The notes: a model not told the origin generated them from the sequence alone. Positions 16,009 to 24,589 are shown, counted from the first letter of the stretch. The stretch: DNA of 64,000 nucleotides from Metabacillus halosaccharovorans (GCF_002019635.1 NZ_KV917372.1:372001-436000), one strand, 5' to 3'. Program-made: numbers and translations.

Positions 16009-17346
16009 GTGTTAAAAATAGGTAGTGGTGCTGGATTTTCAGGTGACAGGCTGGAACCGGCGGTTGAACTAGCTAAAAAAGTAGACTTAGATTATTTAGT
16101 TTTAGAGTGTTTAGCAGAAAGAACGATTGCTATTGCTCAAAAGGAAAAGATAAAAGATAAAAATAAGGGGTATGATCCGCTGCTTGTTGATCGGCTACAA
16201 GCATTATTAACAGTTTTGAATGAGAAGCGGTTTCGAATTGTTACCAATATGGGCGCGGCCAACCCAATTGCAGGTGCGAAAAAAATTCTTGAGATTTCAA
16301 GGGAAATGGACATTGCCTGTAAGGTTGCTGTCGTAACAGGTGATGATGTAATCCTAGAGCTTGATAGTGAAAACGATATTCTTGAAAACAATCATAAACT
16401 AAAAGATTACAAAGTGATCTCTGCCAATGCATATCTTGGGGCAGAGGCACTTCTCCCGGCATTGAAAACAGATGCAGATATTATTATAACAGGCCGGGTG
16501 GCTGATCCATCTTTATTCCTTGCACCAATGGTTCACCACTACAACTGGTCCCTTGAGGACTATGAACGATTAGGTCAAGGGACTATCATTGGGCATTTGC
16601 TTGAATGTGCAGGCCAAATTACAGGGGGGTATTTCGCTGATATAGGAGAAAAGGAAGTTGATGGATTAGCTGAATTGGGATTCCCTTATGCCAGCATTGA
16701 TCGAGATGGCACAGGCATTATTATGAAAACCCCACATTCAGGTGGAATTGTAAATCTAAGAACAGTTAAGGAACAATTACTATATGAAGTTCATAATCCA
16801 AGTCAATACCTGACACCTGATGTAACGGCAGACTTTTCCAATGTAACGCTAACTCAACTTGAAAAAAACAAAGTAATGGTCACAGGAGGTAGCGGGAGAA
16901 AAAAACCTGATTCTTATAAAGTTTCAATTGGTTATCATGCAGGATATATAGGAGAAGGAGAAATTTCCTATGCAGGCACGACATCTGTTGAAAGAGGCAG
17001 GATGGCTGAAGAAATTTTAAGAAAAAGACTTTCTAACTCAATTCAAGATTTAAGGGTTGACCTAATCGGACTTTCCTCTGTTCATAGGACAAATTTAGGG
17101 AATGAACATCCTTATGAAGTGAGGGTTCGAGCAATAGCACTTTGCCCCACAAGAGCGGATGCCATTTCTATAGGAAATGAAGTGGAAGCACTCTATACAA
17201 ACGGGCCATATGGAGGTGGAGGTGCTAGAAAAAGAGTTTCAGAGTGTGTTGGTGTCGTGTCTACGTTACTAGAAAGGGAACGAGTCGATAAAAAAGTGAA
17301 AACGGAGGTTTTACAAAATGGATGGGAAATCAATCAAACTCTATAA
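16009..17346 (+). CDS. AtuA-family protein (DUF1446)
   Basis: About 445 residues from GTG 16009, preferred because GAGAGGTGA at 15995-16003 spaces correctly (GTG 16000 is inside it). It matches the DUF1446/AtuA family: GSGAGFSGDRLEPAVEL near the start, LVLECLAERTIAIAQ, MGAANPIAGAKK, IITGRVADPSLFLAP and late ALYTNGPYGGGGARK. AtuA is tied to acyclic terpene (citronellol) catabolism in Pseudomonas, but the family is broad and the reaction is not known. In larger homologues an extra C-terminal domain is present; here it is encoded by the next gene, which overlaps by 29 bases. Confidence 0.85.
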   Translation: MLKIGSGAGFSGDRLEPAVELAKKVDLDYLVLECLAERTIAIAQKEKIKDKNKGYDPLLVDRLQALLTVLNEKRFRIVTNMGAANPIAGAKKILEISREMDIACKVAVVTGDDVILELDSENDILENNHKLKDYKVISANAYLGAEALLPALKTDADIIITGRVADPSLFLAPMVHHYNWSLEDYERLGQGTIIGHLLECAGQITGGYFADIGEKEVDGLAELGFPYASIDRDGTGIIMKTPHSGGIVNLRTVKEQLLYEVHNPSQYLTPDVTADFSNVTLTQLEKNKVMVTGGSGRKKPDSYKVSIGYHAGYIGEGEISYAGTTSVERGRMAEEILRKRLSNSIQDLRVDLIGLSSVHRTNLGNEHPYEVRVRAIALCPTRADAISIGNEVEALYTNGPYGGGGARKRVSECVGVVSTLLERERVDKKVKTEVLQNGWEINQTL

Positions 17347-17644
17347 AGTAGCACATAGCAGAGCTGGTGATAAGGGAAATACATCCAACTTATCGTTGAT
17401 TCCTTACAATGAAAGTGACTATGAATGGATCGGTCAAGAGATAACAGCAAAAAGAGTAAAAGAACATTTACATGATATTTTCGATGGTGATGTGATCCGA
17501 TATGATTTACCGTCCATTAAATCCTATAATTTTGTTTGCAAAAATAGTTTACTAGGCGGTGTCACAACTTCACTCGCATTAGATACCCATGGTAAAAGTT
17601 TAAGCAGTGCTTTATTAGAGATGGAGATTTCTCTTCCCGGATAG
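17318..17644 (+). CDS. AtuA C-terminal-like (ferredoxin-fold) protein
   Basis: A 108-residue protein (start ATG 17318 with GGAGGT at 17305-17310 inside the AtuA gene). KLYKVAHSRAGDKGNTSNLSLIPY at the N-terminus is the hallmark of the domain that follows DUF1446 in long AtuA proteins, and NFVCKNSLLGGVTTSLALDTHGKSLS closes it. The 29-base overlap couples its synthesis to AtuA. The two very likely form one complex equivalent to the fused protein elsewhere. Enzymatic role unknown. Confidence 0.82.
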   Translation: MDGKSIKLYKVAHSRAGDKGNTSNLSLIPYNESDYEWIGQEITAKRVKEHLHDIFDGDVIRYDLPSIKSYNFVCKNSLLGGVTTSLALDTHGKSLSSALLEMEISLPG

Positions 17645-17694
17645 GGGGAGTCTTTAATGTAATGTAAATGCTTAAAATAATAGGGGGGGAATTC

Positions 17695-18981
17695 ATGGTT
17701 GCGACATTGGGTTTTTTAACAATTATGGTGTTTTTGCTTTTGATTTTAACGAAAAAGGTCTCCGTTATTGTCGCGTTAATTATTGTTCCACTAGTATTTG
17801 CTTTGATAGGAGGATTTGGTTCTGAGTTAGGGACACTTATGCTAGATGGTATTCTAAGTGTAGCTCCCACAGGAATTATGTTAGGGTTTGCCATTTTATT
17901 TTTCGGTGTTATGAACAATGCCGGGTTATTTGACCCTATCATTTCAAGAGTATTAAAAATGGTGAAGGGAGATCCTTTAAAAATTGCAGTTGGAACAGCT
18001 GTTATTGCTATGGTTACTCATCTTGATGGCTCTGGCGCCTCAACTTTTTTAATTACAATACCTGCACTTCTCCCTTTATACGATAAATTGGGAATGAGTC
18101 GCTTAGTTCTTGCCGGTGATGTAGCTTTGGGAGCAGGGGTTATGAATATTATGCCATGGGGTGGACCGACCGCAAGAGCTGGGAGTGCATTGGAGATCGA
18201 TCCTGGAGCGATTTTCACACCTCTCATTCCAGCCATGATTGCAGGAATTATTTGGGTACTTTTTGTTTCCTATATTCTTGGGAAAAGAGAGAGAAAACGC
18301 TTAGGTATTAAGGATATGGAATATAACTATGATCAAGAGCTCTCGGATGAAGAAAGAAGCATGAGAAGACCTAAACTATTTTGGATCAATCTCACTATCA
18401 CCGTATTAGCTATTGTTGCTCTTGTCAAAGTTTGGTTACCTCTCCCAATTGTCTTTATGGTTGCTTTTGCGATTGCCTTACTACTTAATTATCCAAAACC
18501 ACTGGATCAACAAGAACAAATTAAAAGCCAGGCACTTGGCATGGTTACTGTCATTTCTATTATTTTTGCAGCAGGTATATTTACCGGAATCCTAAGCGGA
18601 ACAGGGATGATTGAAGAAATGGCATTGGCAATGGTGAATATTATTCCTGAAGGTGTTGGGGGATCAATGGCCATACTAATTGCCGTCATCAGCATGCCAA
18701 TTAGTCTTCTTTTTACCCCGGATGCCTATTACTTTGGAGTATTGCCGGTATTAAGTCAATCCGCAGAGATGTATGGAGTCGCTCCAATTGAAATGGCTAG
18801 AGCATCGATCCTGGGTCAAATGACAACAGGATTTCCGTTAAGTCCATTAACAGCATCAACTTTCCTCCTTATTGGTTTAGCAGGAGTCGAATTAGGAGAT
18901 CACCAACGCTTTATTTTCAAATGGGCATTTGGGACAACAATCGTTATGGCGATCGTGGCAGTTATTATAGGTGTTATCTAA
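17695..18981 (+). CDS. CitMHS-family citrate/hydroxy-acid transporter
   Basis: A 428-residue membrane protein (start ATG 17695 after AGGGGGGGAA) with about 11-12 helices. Family features include THLDGSGASTFLITIPALLPLYDKL, NIMPWGGPTARAGSAL and the C-terminal FPLSPLTASTFLLIGLAGVELG. CitMHS members move metal-citrate complexes with protons; close relatives take other carboxylates. Placed in a sigma-54 operon with AtuA-like proteins, it probably imports the organic acid that the pathway consumes, and that acid or a product may be the PAS ligand. A terminator follows. Confidence 0.9.
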   Translation: MVATLGFLTIMVFLLLILTKKVSVIVALIIVPLVFALIGGFGSELGTLMLDGILSVAPTGIMLGFAILFFGVMNNAGLFDPIISRVLKMVKGDPLKIAVGTAVIAMVTHLDGSGASTFLITIPALLPLYDKLGMSRLVLAGDVALGAGVMNIMPWGGPTARAGSALEIDPGAIFTPLIPAMIAGIIWVLFVSYILGKRERKRLGIKDMEYNYDQELSDEERSMRRPKLFWINLTITVLAIVALVKVWLPLPIVFMVAFAIALLLNYPKPLDQQEQIKSQALGMVTVISIIFAAGIFTGILSGTGMIEEMALAMVNIIPEGVGGSMAILIAVISMPISLLFTPDAYYFGVLPVLSQSAEMYGVAPIEMARASILGQMTTGFPLSPLTASTFLLIGLAGVELGDHQRFIFKWAFGTTIVMAIVAVIIGVI

Positions 18982-19024
18982 CTGTCATGAACGAATAGAA
19001 GGATATTTCTCATACATTATTATT

Positions 19025-19049
19025 AGCCAACTTATAAAGTTGGCTTTTT
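19025..19049 (+). terminator. Terminator of the sigma-54 operon
   Basis: AGCCAACTT (19025-19033), loop ATA, AAGTTGGCT (19037-19045), then a T run. Confidence 0.88.
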
Positions 19050-19187
19050 GGCGTAATTATCCGGAAAGATGGAGTAGGGTTTCTGCTCTTGACTGGATTA
19101 GCTAAAACGACCAATGTTATATTAAATAATATAGAAGGAAAATGATTTAATAAATGGTTAGTTATAATAAAAAACAAGAGGGATCAA

Positions 19188-20021
19188 ATGACCAAGCATA
19201 TAAAAGAAACACAAGCAAAAAAAATACTAACGGAAGCTAAAGGATATTTAGACGTTGGATTTACACATTCATTAAATCCATACAGCGGCTGCGGTTTTTC
19301 CTGTTTGTACTGTTATGTTCGAGAAATGCCTATTCAGCGTTTCAAAGACATACCCTGGGGAGAATGGGTAGATATAAAAACAAATGCAGCAGAAAATTAC
19401 CGGAAAGAAATACAGAGACTTCGCAAAAAAGAGAAACCGGTGAACATTTTTATGTCTTCAGCCACAGATCCATATCAGCCAATTGAACGGAAAGCAACCA
19501 TCACTCGTCGGCTTCTAGAAGAAATGATTGACCATCCACCTGATTTTCTTCAAATTCAAACACGAAGTCCTCTCATCAAAAGGGATATTGATTTGCTCGT
19601 TATATTGAAAGAGAAATGCAATGTAATTGTATCAATGACAATTGAAACAGATCGGGAAGATATTAAAAGATTATTTGCCCCATATGCACCCGGAATAACA
19701 TTGCGGTTAAACGCTATGAAAGAACTTCGCGACGCACGAATACCAACACAAGCATCCATTTCTCCTGTATTACCCTTCACACCCGACTTTCCAAAAGCTT
19801 TACAAGGAAAGGCAGACCATATTTGGATCGATACATTGAGTATTGGCGATGGTTCAATGGGAAAACGTTCAGAGAAATTAGGTATGCCAACGTTATTTGA
19901 GGAACATGGTCTATCTAAATGGTATCGGAAAGATATTCACGTAGCCGTGGAAAAATATTTTAAAAAATACTTTCCTCGTGAAATGGTTAGAGTTTCTAAA
20001 AATGAAGCGTTTCTGAAGTGA
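19188..20021 (+). CDS. SPL-family radical SAM protein
   Basis: A 277-residue protein with the cluster motif C-GFS-C-LY-C in NPYSGCGFSCLYCYVREM, the strict CxxxCxxC of radical SAM enzymes. The rest (NIFMSSATDPYQPIERKATITRRLLEE, QIQTRSPLIKRDIDLL, VSMTIETD) is that of the spore-photoproduct-lyase-like/Rv2578c group, shorter than true SplB. The substrate is unknown. It has its own upstream region with a weak AGAGGG ribosome binding site. It is not a sulfatase-maturing enzyme. Confidence 0.88.
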   Translation: MTKHIKETQAKKILTEAKGYLDVGFTHSLNPYSGCGFSCLYCYVREMPIQRFKDIPWGEWVDIKTNAAENYRKEIQRLRKKEKPVNIFMSSATDPYQPIERKATITRRLLEEMIDHPPDFLQIQTRSPLIKRDIDLLVILKEKCNVIVSMTIETDREDIKRLFAPYAPGITLRLNAMKELRDARIPTQASISPVLPFTPDFPKALQGKADHIWIDTLSIGDGSMGKRSEKLGMPTLFEEHGLSKWYRKDIHVAVEKYFKKYFPREMVRVSKNEAFLK

Positions 20022-20109
20022 AAAGCTTGTTAGCTTTCAACAAGATAAAATATAATAGCCCTTATTTTCATATGAAATGGATACTGTTCAAAAATGGATA
20101 TAAAAGAAT

Positions 20110-20148
20110 AATTAGGTAAAAATAAGTAAGAGTTATTTTTACCTAATT
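20110..20148. repeat. Perfect 16-bp inverted repeat (possible terminator)
   Basis: AATTAGGTAAAAATAA (20110-20125) and TTATTTTTACCTAATT (20133-20148) around GTAAGAG. It may end the radical SAM transcript or control the membrane protein whose start is 25 bases on. There is no separate T tract on the + side. Confidence 0.5.
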
Positions 20149-20172
20149 ATTGTCCATATGCGGGGTCTTATT

Positions 20173-20649
20173 ATGAAGAAAAATTGGAAAATGTATATGT
20201 TACTGATAATGCCATGGTTATCTGTCATAAAGCTGGGTAAACAATCGTTTATTAGGTACCTGCCAACAATTGTTTTTAGTGATTTGATTATAGCATTAAT
20301 AAGTGAATTATCGCGGAAATTAAAATGGTGGAAAGTTAAAAATCCTATCATACCTAAGTTAGCAACAGATGTATCATTTGTATTTGGTCCTTTTACGATT
20401 CTTAACTTTTGGATCTTTAAATTAACGTATAAAAAATTTTGGTTATATTTGCTGACTAACATTATTTCTGATTATTTATTTGCTTATCCACTAACATCCT
20501 TAGCAGAAAAACTGGGTGTTTACAAAATGGTGAAAATGAGCCGCAAACAGCTTTTTCTTTTAAGTATTGCAGTAGCTAATTACCTTTACCAGGCTTTAAT
20601 TGTTGAAACACCGAGAAGAGAACAAAGTAATAGAAATAACGAACCATAA
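20173..20649 (+). CDS. Hypothetical membrane protein
   Basis: About 158 residues from ATG 20173 (ATG 20158 possible; GGGG at 20162-20165 favours 20173). It has roughly four hydrophobic segments (about 6-24, 30-48, 75-95, 100-125) separated by basic loops and a hydrophilic Asn/Arg-rich tail. Conserved-looking stretches are NPIIPKLATDVSFVFGPF and SDYLFAYPLTSLAEKLG. I cannot name a family. It stands alone. Confidence 0.6.
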   Translation: MKKNWKMYMLLIMPWLSVIKLGKQSFIRYLPTIVFSDLIIALISELSRKLKWWKVKNPIIPKLATDVSFVFGPFTILNFWIFKLTYKKFWLYLLTNIISDYLFAYPLTSLAEKLGVYKMVKMSRKQLFLLSIAVANYLYQALIVETPRREQSNRNNEP

Positions 20650-20740
20650 AACTGTAAATTGTAAATGCTACACTACAATAATTCAGGTGTATTTGGGGAT
20701 GAATATATTAATGGGTTGTAGAAGAATGGAGGGAACGAAC

Positions 20741-20776
20741 TTGAAAACAAGCAGATTCCTTTTTCCTCCTAATTAG
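20741..20776 (+). other. Possible 11-codon leader ORF before the CDF exporter
   Basis: GGAGGG at 20729-20734 is followed at good spacing by TTG 20741, which opens MKTSRFLFPPN and a stop. The CCTCCT inside its 3' half could pair with the ribosome binding site. It lies about 70 bases before the exporter. Only suggestive. Confidence 0.25.
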
Positions 20777-20845
20777 TAATAAAATAACCTAAAAAAGCTC
20801 ATTCTAAATATACTTTCTAAGTTTATGTCTTACTAGGAGGATCTA

Positions 20846-21706
20846 ATGGTTAACAACAACTTAAAGAAAGCAGAAAGAGGAGTATGGATCAGCATTTTAG
20901 CTTATGTTTTCCTTTCAGCAGTTAAGTTAATAGCTGGTTTTATTGGAAACTCAGATGCATTAAGAGCTGATGGATTAAACAATTTAACAGATGTGATTGC
21001 ATCAGTTACAGTTTTAATTGGCTTAAAGTTTGCCCAAAAGCCTGCGGATGAAAATCATAAGTACGGTCACACCAGAGCAGAGACGATCGCTTCGTTAATT
21101 GCTGCAATGATCATGTTTATTGTAGGAATACAAGTTATTGTGGATGCTTTTAAAAATTTTACTTCTCCAACGGAAAGTACACCAGAATTATTTACTGCAT
21201 TTGTTGCTTTATTCGGTGCCGTTTTTATGTATTTTGTTTATCGATATAACCGAAAATTATCAAAAAAACTTGAAAGTAAAGCATTATACGCTGCTGCCCA
21301 GGATAACCGCTCAGATGCATTAGTTAGTATAGGGGCAGTTATTGGGATCGTGGGTTCATATTTAGGATTTGCCCGTTTGGATTCTATTGTGGCTGCCATC
21401 GTCGGACTTATTATTTGTCATACTGCATGGGGAATCTTTAAGGAAGCCGTCCATGATTTAACAGATGGCTTTGATGCCGAGAAATTGAAAGAAATAGAAG
21501 AAGAAATCAAAAACACACCCGGAGTTACACTCGTTAAAGACCTAAAAGCACGCGTATCCGGCAATCAAACAACTGTCGACGCAATTATTTTCGTCAAATC
21601 AACCCTTACAATCATCGAAGGACACAACATCACCGACAAAATCGAACAACGACTCCGTGACACATACAACATCGAACGCGTCCACATACACGTCGAACCA
21701 AATTAG
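20846..21706 (+). CDS. Cation diffusion facilitator (CDF) metal exporter, MneP/MneS-like
   Basis: A 286-residue CDF transporter starting at ATG 20846 after AGGAGGA. Six membrane helices fill residues ~12-205; the metal site is seen as RADGLNNLTD in TM2 and AAQDNRSDALVS in TM5 (DxxxD). The C-terminal ~80 residues form the cytoplasmic metal-binding domain (LKEIEEEIKNTPGVTLVKDL, HIHVEPN). The Asn/Asp pattern resembles the Bacillus manganese exporters, so Mn2+ is the likely substrate, with Zn2+ or Fe2+ as alternatives. The last ~60 codons are unusually rich in C-ending codons, and the stop codon abuts a GGGACA repeat. Confidence 0.88.
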   Translation: MVNNNLKKAERGVWISILAYVFLSAVKLIAGFIGNSDALRADGLNNLTDVIASVTVLIGLKFAQKPADENHKYGHTRAETIASLIAAMIMFIVGIQVIVDAFKNFTSPTESTPELFTAFVALFGAVFMYFVYRYNRKLSKKLESKALYAAAQDNRSDALVSIGAVIGIVGSYLGFARLDSIVAAIVGLIICHTAWGIFKEAVHDLTDGFDAEKLKEIEEEIKNTPGVTLVKDLKARVSGNQTTVDAIIFVKSTLTIIEGHNITDKIEQRLRDTYNIERVHIHVEPN

Positions 21707-21732
21707 GGACAAGGGGACAGGTCAACTGTCCC
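21706..21732. repeat. REP-like palindromic repeat, copy A
   Basis: GGGACAAG followed by GGGACAG-GTCAA-CTGTCCC (21714-21732), a 7-bp hairpin. It begins at the last base of the CDF stop codon. A related 19-mer, GGGACAGGT-N4-TGACCC, lies at 46805-46823; the two agree at 14 of 19 positions. The pattern is like Bacillus intergenic repeats of the REP type, but family membership is inferred. Confidence 0.6.
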
Positions 21733-21792
21733 GACTTCCTCGATTTCCTGCAGTGAATCCTTCTTTTACACCACATCAATGTACTTTCATTT

Positions 21793-23433
21793 TTATTGCA
21801 TAACCCGATCCCATGTTATATCAAAAACCTTTTTCCAAAGCATCCACAGAGTGACAATCGAAATAACTAAATAAACATAGATCCCATAACTAAACAATGT
21901 ACTGATAAAATGCAGACCAGCAAATAATCCGGCAATTAGCATTAAACCAAATACAAGTGCCCCATTATTTTGATTTACATGTTCAAATGACTCAGAAAAA
22001 GGTAGTGATTTTTTTAGAATCATAAAACAAATGACAGCATATAGACAAGAATTGATAAAGACGACAATTAGATCTGGCAGAACTTTCACACCAAATAATG
22101 CAAGAAAAAGTCCACATAGCAGCAAGTAAACAGGCAAATATAATTTAAAAATAAAAGCCTTTATTGTGCCCCTGAACATCGGCTTTAACTGCACAATAGG
22201 CGCCACCCTGTATATCCATGAGCCTTTATACTTTCCTGAAAACTTCAAAAGCATCATAGTGGTCGGGATAATGATTAAACTAAAGTAAATGGATAAATAT
22301 GAATTGCTGTTGGATATCTGATCAAAATCAGTATTAAAACCATTCATAATAAAAATAAACGGGATAACAACGGAAAATCCCAAAGATGGATAAACTTTCA
22401 ATTTGAAATCTCGTTCATTTTTCATCATTAAACCAGCAAATCGGAAAAAGGTTCTTTCCTCATGTGTTCGACAAATGAGTTTAAGGAGCAATTGACTAAG
22501 TTTACTCCGTCTTTTTTCTTTTGCTTTCCCTTGATCTGTAAGCTTTTGAAGGTTTTGCTCAAAAGCGGGATTAAATTTTATATATAGCCAGAGTGATAGA
22601 AGAGGGAATATGACCCCTAAAGCTGAAAATAATAGATAAATCGGCTGGAAATCACCATTCATAATCATATCCATGATTGCACCATACCACATTGGAATAA
22701 TAAATACCTGCCACCATTGCGGTTCAAATGAAATGGCAAGGTCAATAATAACAAAAGAACGAGCAAGCAATTGATACCCGATCATAATCGCAAGCGAAAG
22801 GAAAATTTGAACATAATTAATGATATCTTTTAATTTTTCTCCATCGAAAAATAGTAAAATAGACAAATAGATAAGTGCTGTAAGCCCAACGACAAATATG
22901 TCTATGAGGAGAATGTTAATCACTGATACTAAGAAGAAAATCAATCCATTCTTAACAAGACCAACTATTAAAGGAATTCCTACAAGCGCAATCGTAAGGA
23001 AAAAGAGATAAATCATTACATGAACCATTTTAGCTGTGCTAATGGTTCTTCTATTAACAGGCTTTGGAAACAGGATATTTCGATCACGTATGTCCAGCAG
23101 TACAGAAGAAAAGTCGGAAATCATTGATGTCATAACAAAGAAGGTAAAAATTCCATAGAAGAGGCTCATTTGAAAAAGATAAGAATCTCCTATAAATAAA
23201 AAAGGAATCATAAACAGTCCGAATAAAACATAAATCCATAAAGATTTTATATACTGATTGCTGGTTTCCTTGTCTTTCTTTGGAGCATTTTGAGAGAATA
23301 TAGTTGGAATCCGCCGGCCATCCATTGTCAATTTTACTTGAAGTATTTTTCTCATACTCTTGTAGTCTATATCAAAGCTTGTGAAAACTTTCTCTAATCG
23401 ATCTAATATCTTAAGTGTGCGAAAATCCTTCAT
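21793..23433 (-). CDS. ABC transporter permease
   Basis: A 546-residue integral membrane protein with about 12 hydrophobic segments clustered from residue ~65 to the C-terminus, and a charged linker near 290-330 (TDQGKAKEKRRSKLS). It starts at ATG 23433, two bases after the ATPase gene on the same strand, so the pair is one operon and one exporter. The overall plan resembles large Bacillus ABC-2-type permeases that work with a separate ATPase. No substrate can be assigned. Confidence 0.78.
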   Translation of the reverse strand: MKDFRTLKILDRLEKVFTSFDIDYKSMRKILQVKLTMDGRRIPTIFSQNAPKKDKETSNQYIKSLWIYVLFGLFMIPFLFIGDSYLFQMSLFYGIFTFFVMTSMISDFSSVLLDIRDRNILFPKPVNRRTISTAKMVHVMIYLFFLTIALVGIPLIVGLVKNGLIFFLVSVINILLIDIFVVGLTALIYLSILLFFDGEKLKDIINYVQIFLSLAIMIGYQLLARSFVIIDLAISFEPQWWQVFIIPMWYGAIMDMIMNGDFQPIYLLFSALGVIFPLLSLWLYIKFNPAFEQNLQKLTDQGKAKEKRRSKLSQLLLKLICRTHEERTFFRFAGLMMKNERDFKLKVYPSLGFSVVIPFIFIMNGFNTDFDQISNSNSYLSIYFSLIIIPTTMMLLKFSGKYKGSWIYRVAPIVQLKPMFRGTIKAFIFKLYLPVYLLLCGLFLALFGVKVLPDLIVVFINSCLYAVICFMILKKSLPFSESFEHVNQNNGALVFGLMLIAGLFAGLHFISTLFSYGIYVYLVISIVTLWMLWKKVFDITWDRVMQ

Positions 23434-23435
23434 TT

Positions 23436-24215
23436 TTACATCTCCCTTACAACAGAAACAAATCGTGAGCCAAGTTCTTTATGTTCACTAAATCCGGTCA
23501 GTTGGGTGAAAATTTGTTCAAGAGTCCCATCCTTGTTTTCTTGATTCAACTCTTCAAATGGACCATCAGCCGCTATTTTGCCTTCATGTAGAAGAATAAT
23601 TCTGCTGCTTATTTTTTCAACCACATCCATAATATGTGAAGAGTAGAAAATCGTTTTTCCCTGTGCAGCAAGCTGGGTCATAATTTCTTTGAAAACCATC
23701 ACACTGTTTGCATCCAGTCCATTAATTGGTTCGTCAAAAAACAAAAGTTCAGGATTATGTAGTAAGCTTGAAATAATTAAAAGCTTTTGGCGCATTCCTT
23801 TTGAATAAGACACAATGCGGGAATGATAAACTTCACCGATACCAAATAGTTCCATTAGACGTTTAGCCTTATATTCAGCAAGGTTGGAATCGAGTCCATA
23901 CAATTCACCAATAAATGTAAGGTATTCATGACCAGTTAAATTATCATACACCTCAGCAATTTCCGGAACATATCCAATTTTTCGTTTATACTCAATACTT
24001 CCATCTGAAATATCTTGACCGAATAGTTTGACCTCACCTGAGTATTCGTTTTCAATACCCAGCATAATTTTAACAGTCGTACTTTTTCCTGCTCCGTTTG
24101 GACCAATATAACCAATAATTTCGCCACTTTTCACTTGAAGTGATACACCATTTAATACAGTCTTTGGACCATAATTTTTTTTCAAGTCATTAATTTCTAA
24201 TATCATATCTCTCAT
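23436..24215 (-). CDS. ABC transporter ATP-binding protein (exporter type)
   Basis: About 259 residues from ATG 24215 (MRDMILEINDL; ATG 24245 and 24206 are alternatives). Walker A GPNGAGKST, signature SYSKGMRQKLLI, Walker B LLFFDEPINGLD and the H-loop His in IFYSSHIMDVVEK are all intact; IGYVPEIAEVYDNLTG is the Q-loop region. The class is that of CcmA/NatA-like exporters. It is followed two bases later by its permease. Confidence 0.88.
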   Translation of the reverse strand: MRDMILEINDLKKNYGPKTVLNGVSLQVKSGEIIGYIGPNGAGKSTTVKIMLGIENEYSGEVKLFGQDISDGSIEYKRKIGYVPEIAEVYDNLTGHEYLTFIGELYGLDSNLAEYKAKRLMELFGIGEVYHSRIVSYSKGMRQKLLIISSLLHNPELLFFDEPINGLDANSVMVFKEIMTQLAAQGKTIFYSSHIMDVVEKISSRIILLHEGKIAADGPFEELNQENKDGTLEQIFTQLTGFSEHKELGSRFVSVVREM

Positions 24216-24295
24216 ATCCTGAAACCCCCACTTTTTCCATATCATACTAAATAATACGAATGAGATATCAAAATAGTTTCACATTTTGTACATAT

Positions 24296-24321
24296 TGAAA
24301 AACCTTGCAAAATGCAAGGTT
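24296..24321 (-). terminator. Terminator on the minus strand before the ABC ATPase
   Basis: AACCTTGCA-TTT-TGCAAGGTT when read on the minus strand, followed by a T run. It stops leftward transcription entering the ABC operon. Confidence 0.65.
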
Positions 24322-24332
24322 AAAGATTAGTT

Positions 24333-24363
24333 GAAAACAAAAAGCCAACTTTTAAAAGTTGGC
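24333..24363 (-). terminator. Second minus-strand terminator
   Basis: The 20-bp perfect palindrome GCCAACTTTTAAAAGTTGGC (24344-24363), followed on the minus strand by TTTTTGTTTT. It directly follows the small ORF ending at 24401. Confidence 0.7.
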
Positions 24364-24400
24364 CGTTATTTCATTCTGTATATCAAATCTTGTAATTTAA

Positions 24401-24589
24401 CTAATATAAACGAATTTTCCAAACTCTGGATTTCATATAGACCATTACCATGTTCATGAAAAATGAAATGGATCCGACTGTTATAAATAACTTTTTGTCC
24501 AAATTTAATATATATCCATCCTTTGTTAGTTTAGAATAATTATAACATATATATGACACACATACGAGTTTAATAACCACAACCAACAC
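24401..24589 (-). CDS. Possible small membrane protein
   Basis: A frame of up to 62 codons with two hydrophobic stretches (VVVIKLVCVSYICYN and LFITVGSISFFMNMVMVYM). The start is unclear: GTG 24589 lies in a hairpin, and no good ribosome binding site precedes the downstream TTG. The minus-strand terminator right after it supports a transcript here. No family recognised. Confidence 0.28.
   Translation of the reverse strand: MLVVVIKLVCVSYICYNYSKLTKDGYILNLDKKLFITVGSISFFMNMVMVYMKSRVWKIRLY

Noticed and set aside
19188-20021. Radical SAM protein as an anaerobic sulfatase-maturing enzyme
   Set aside because: It lacks the additional Cys clusters of anSME, has SPL-type motifs, is far from the sulfatase-like genes, and those genes have no formylglycine site.
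20650-20845. Manganese (yybP-ykoY) riboswitch before the CDF exporter
   Set aside because: The conserved paired loops and purine-rich core could not be found in the leader.
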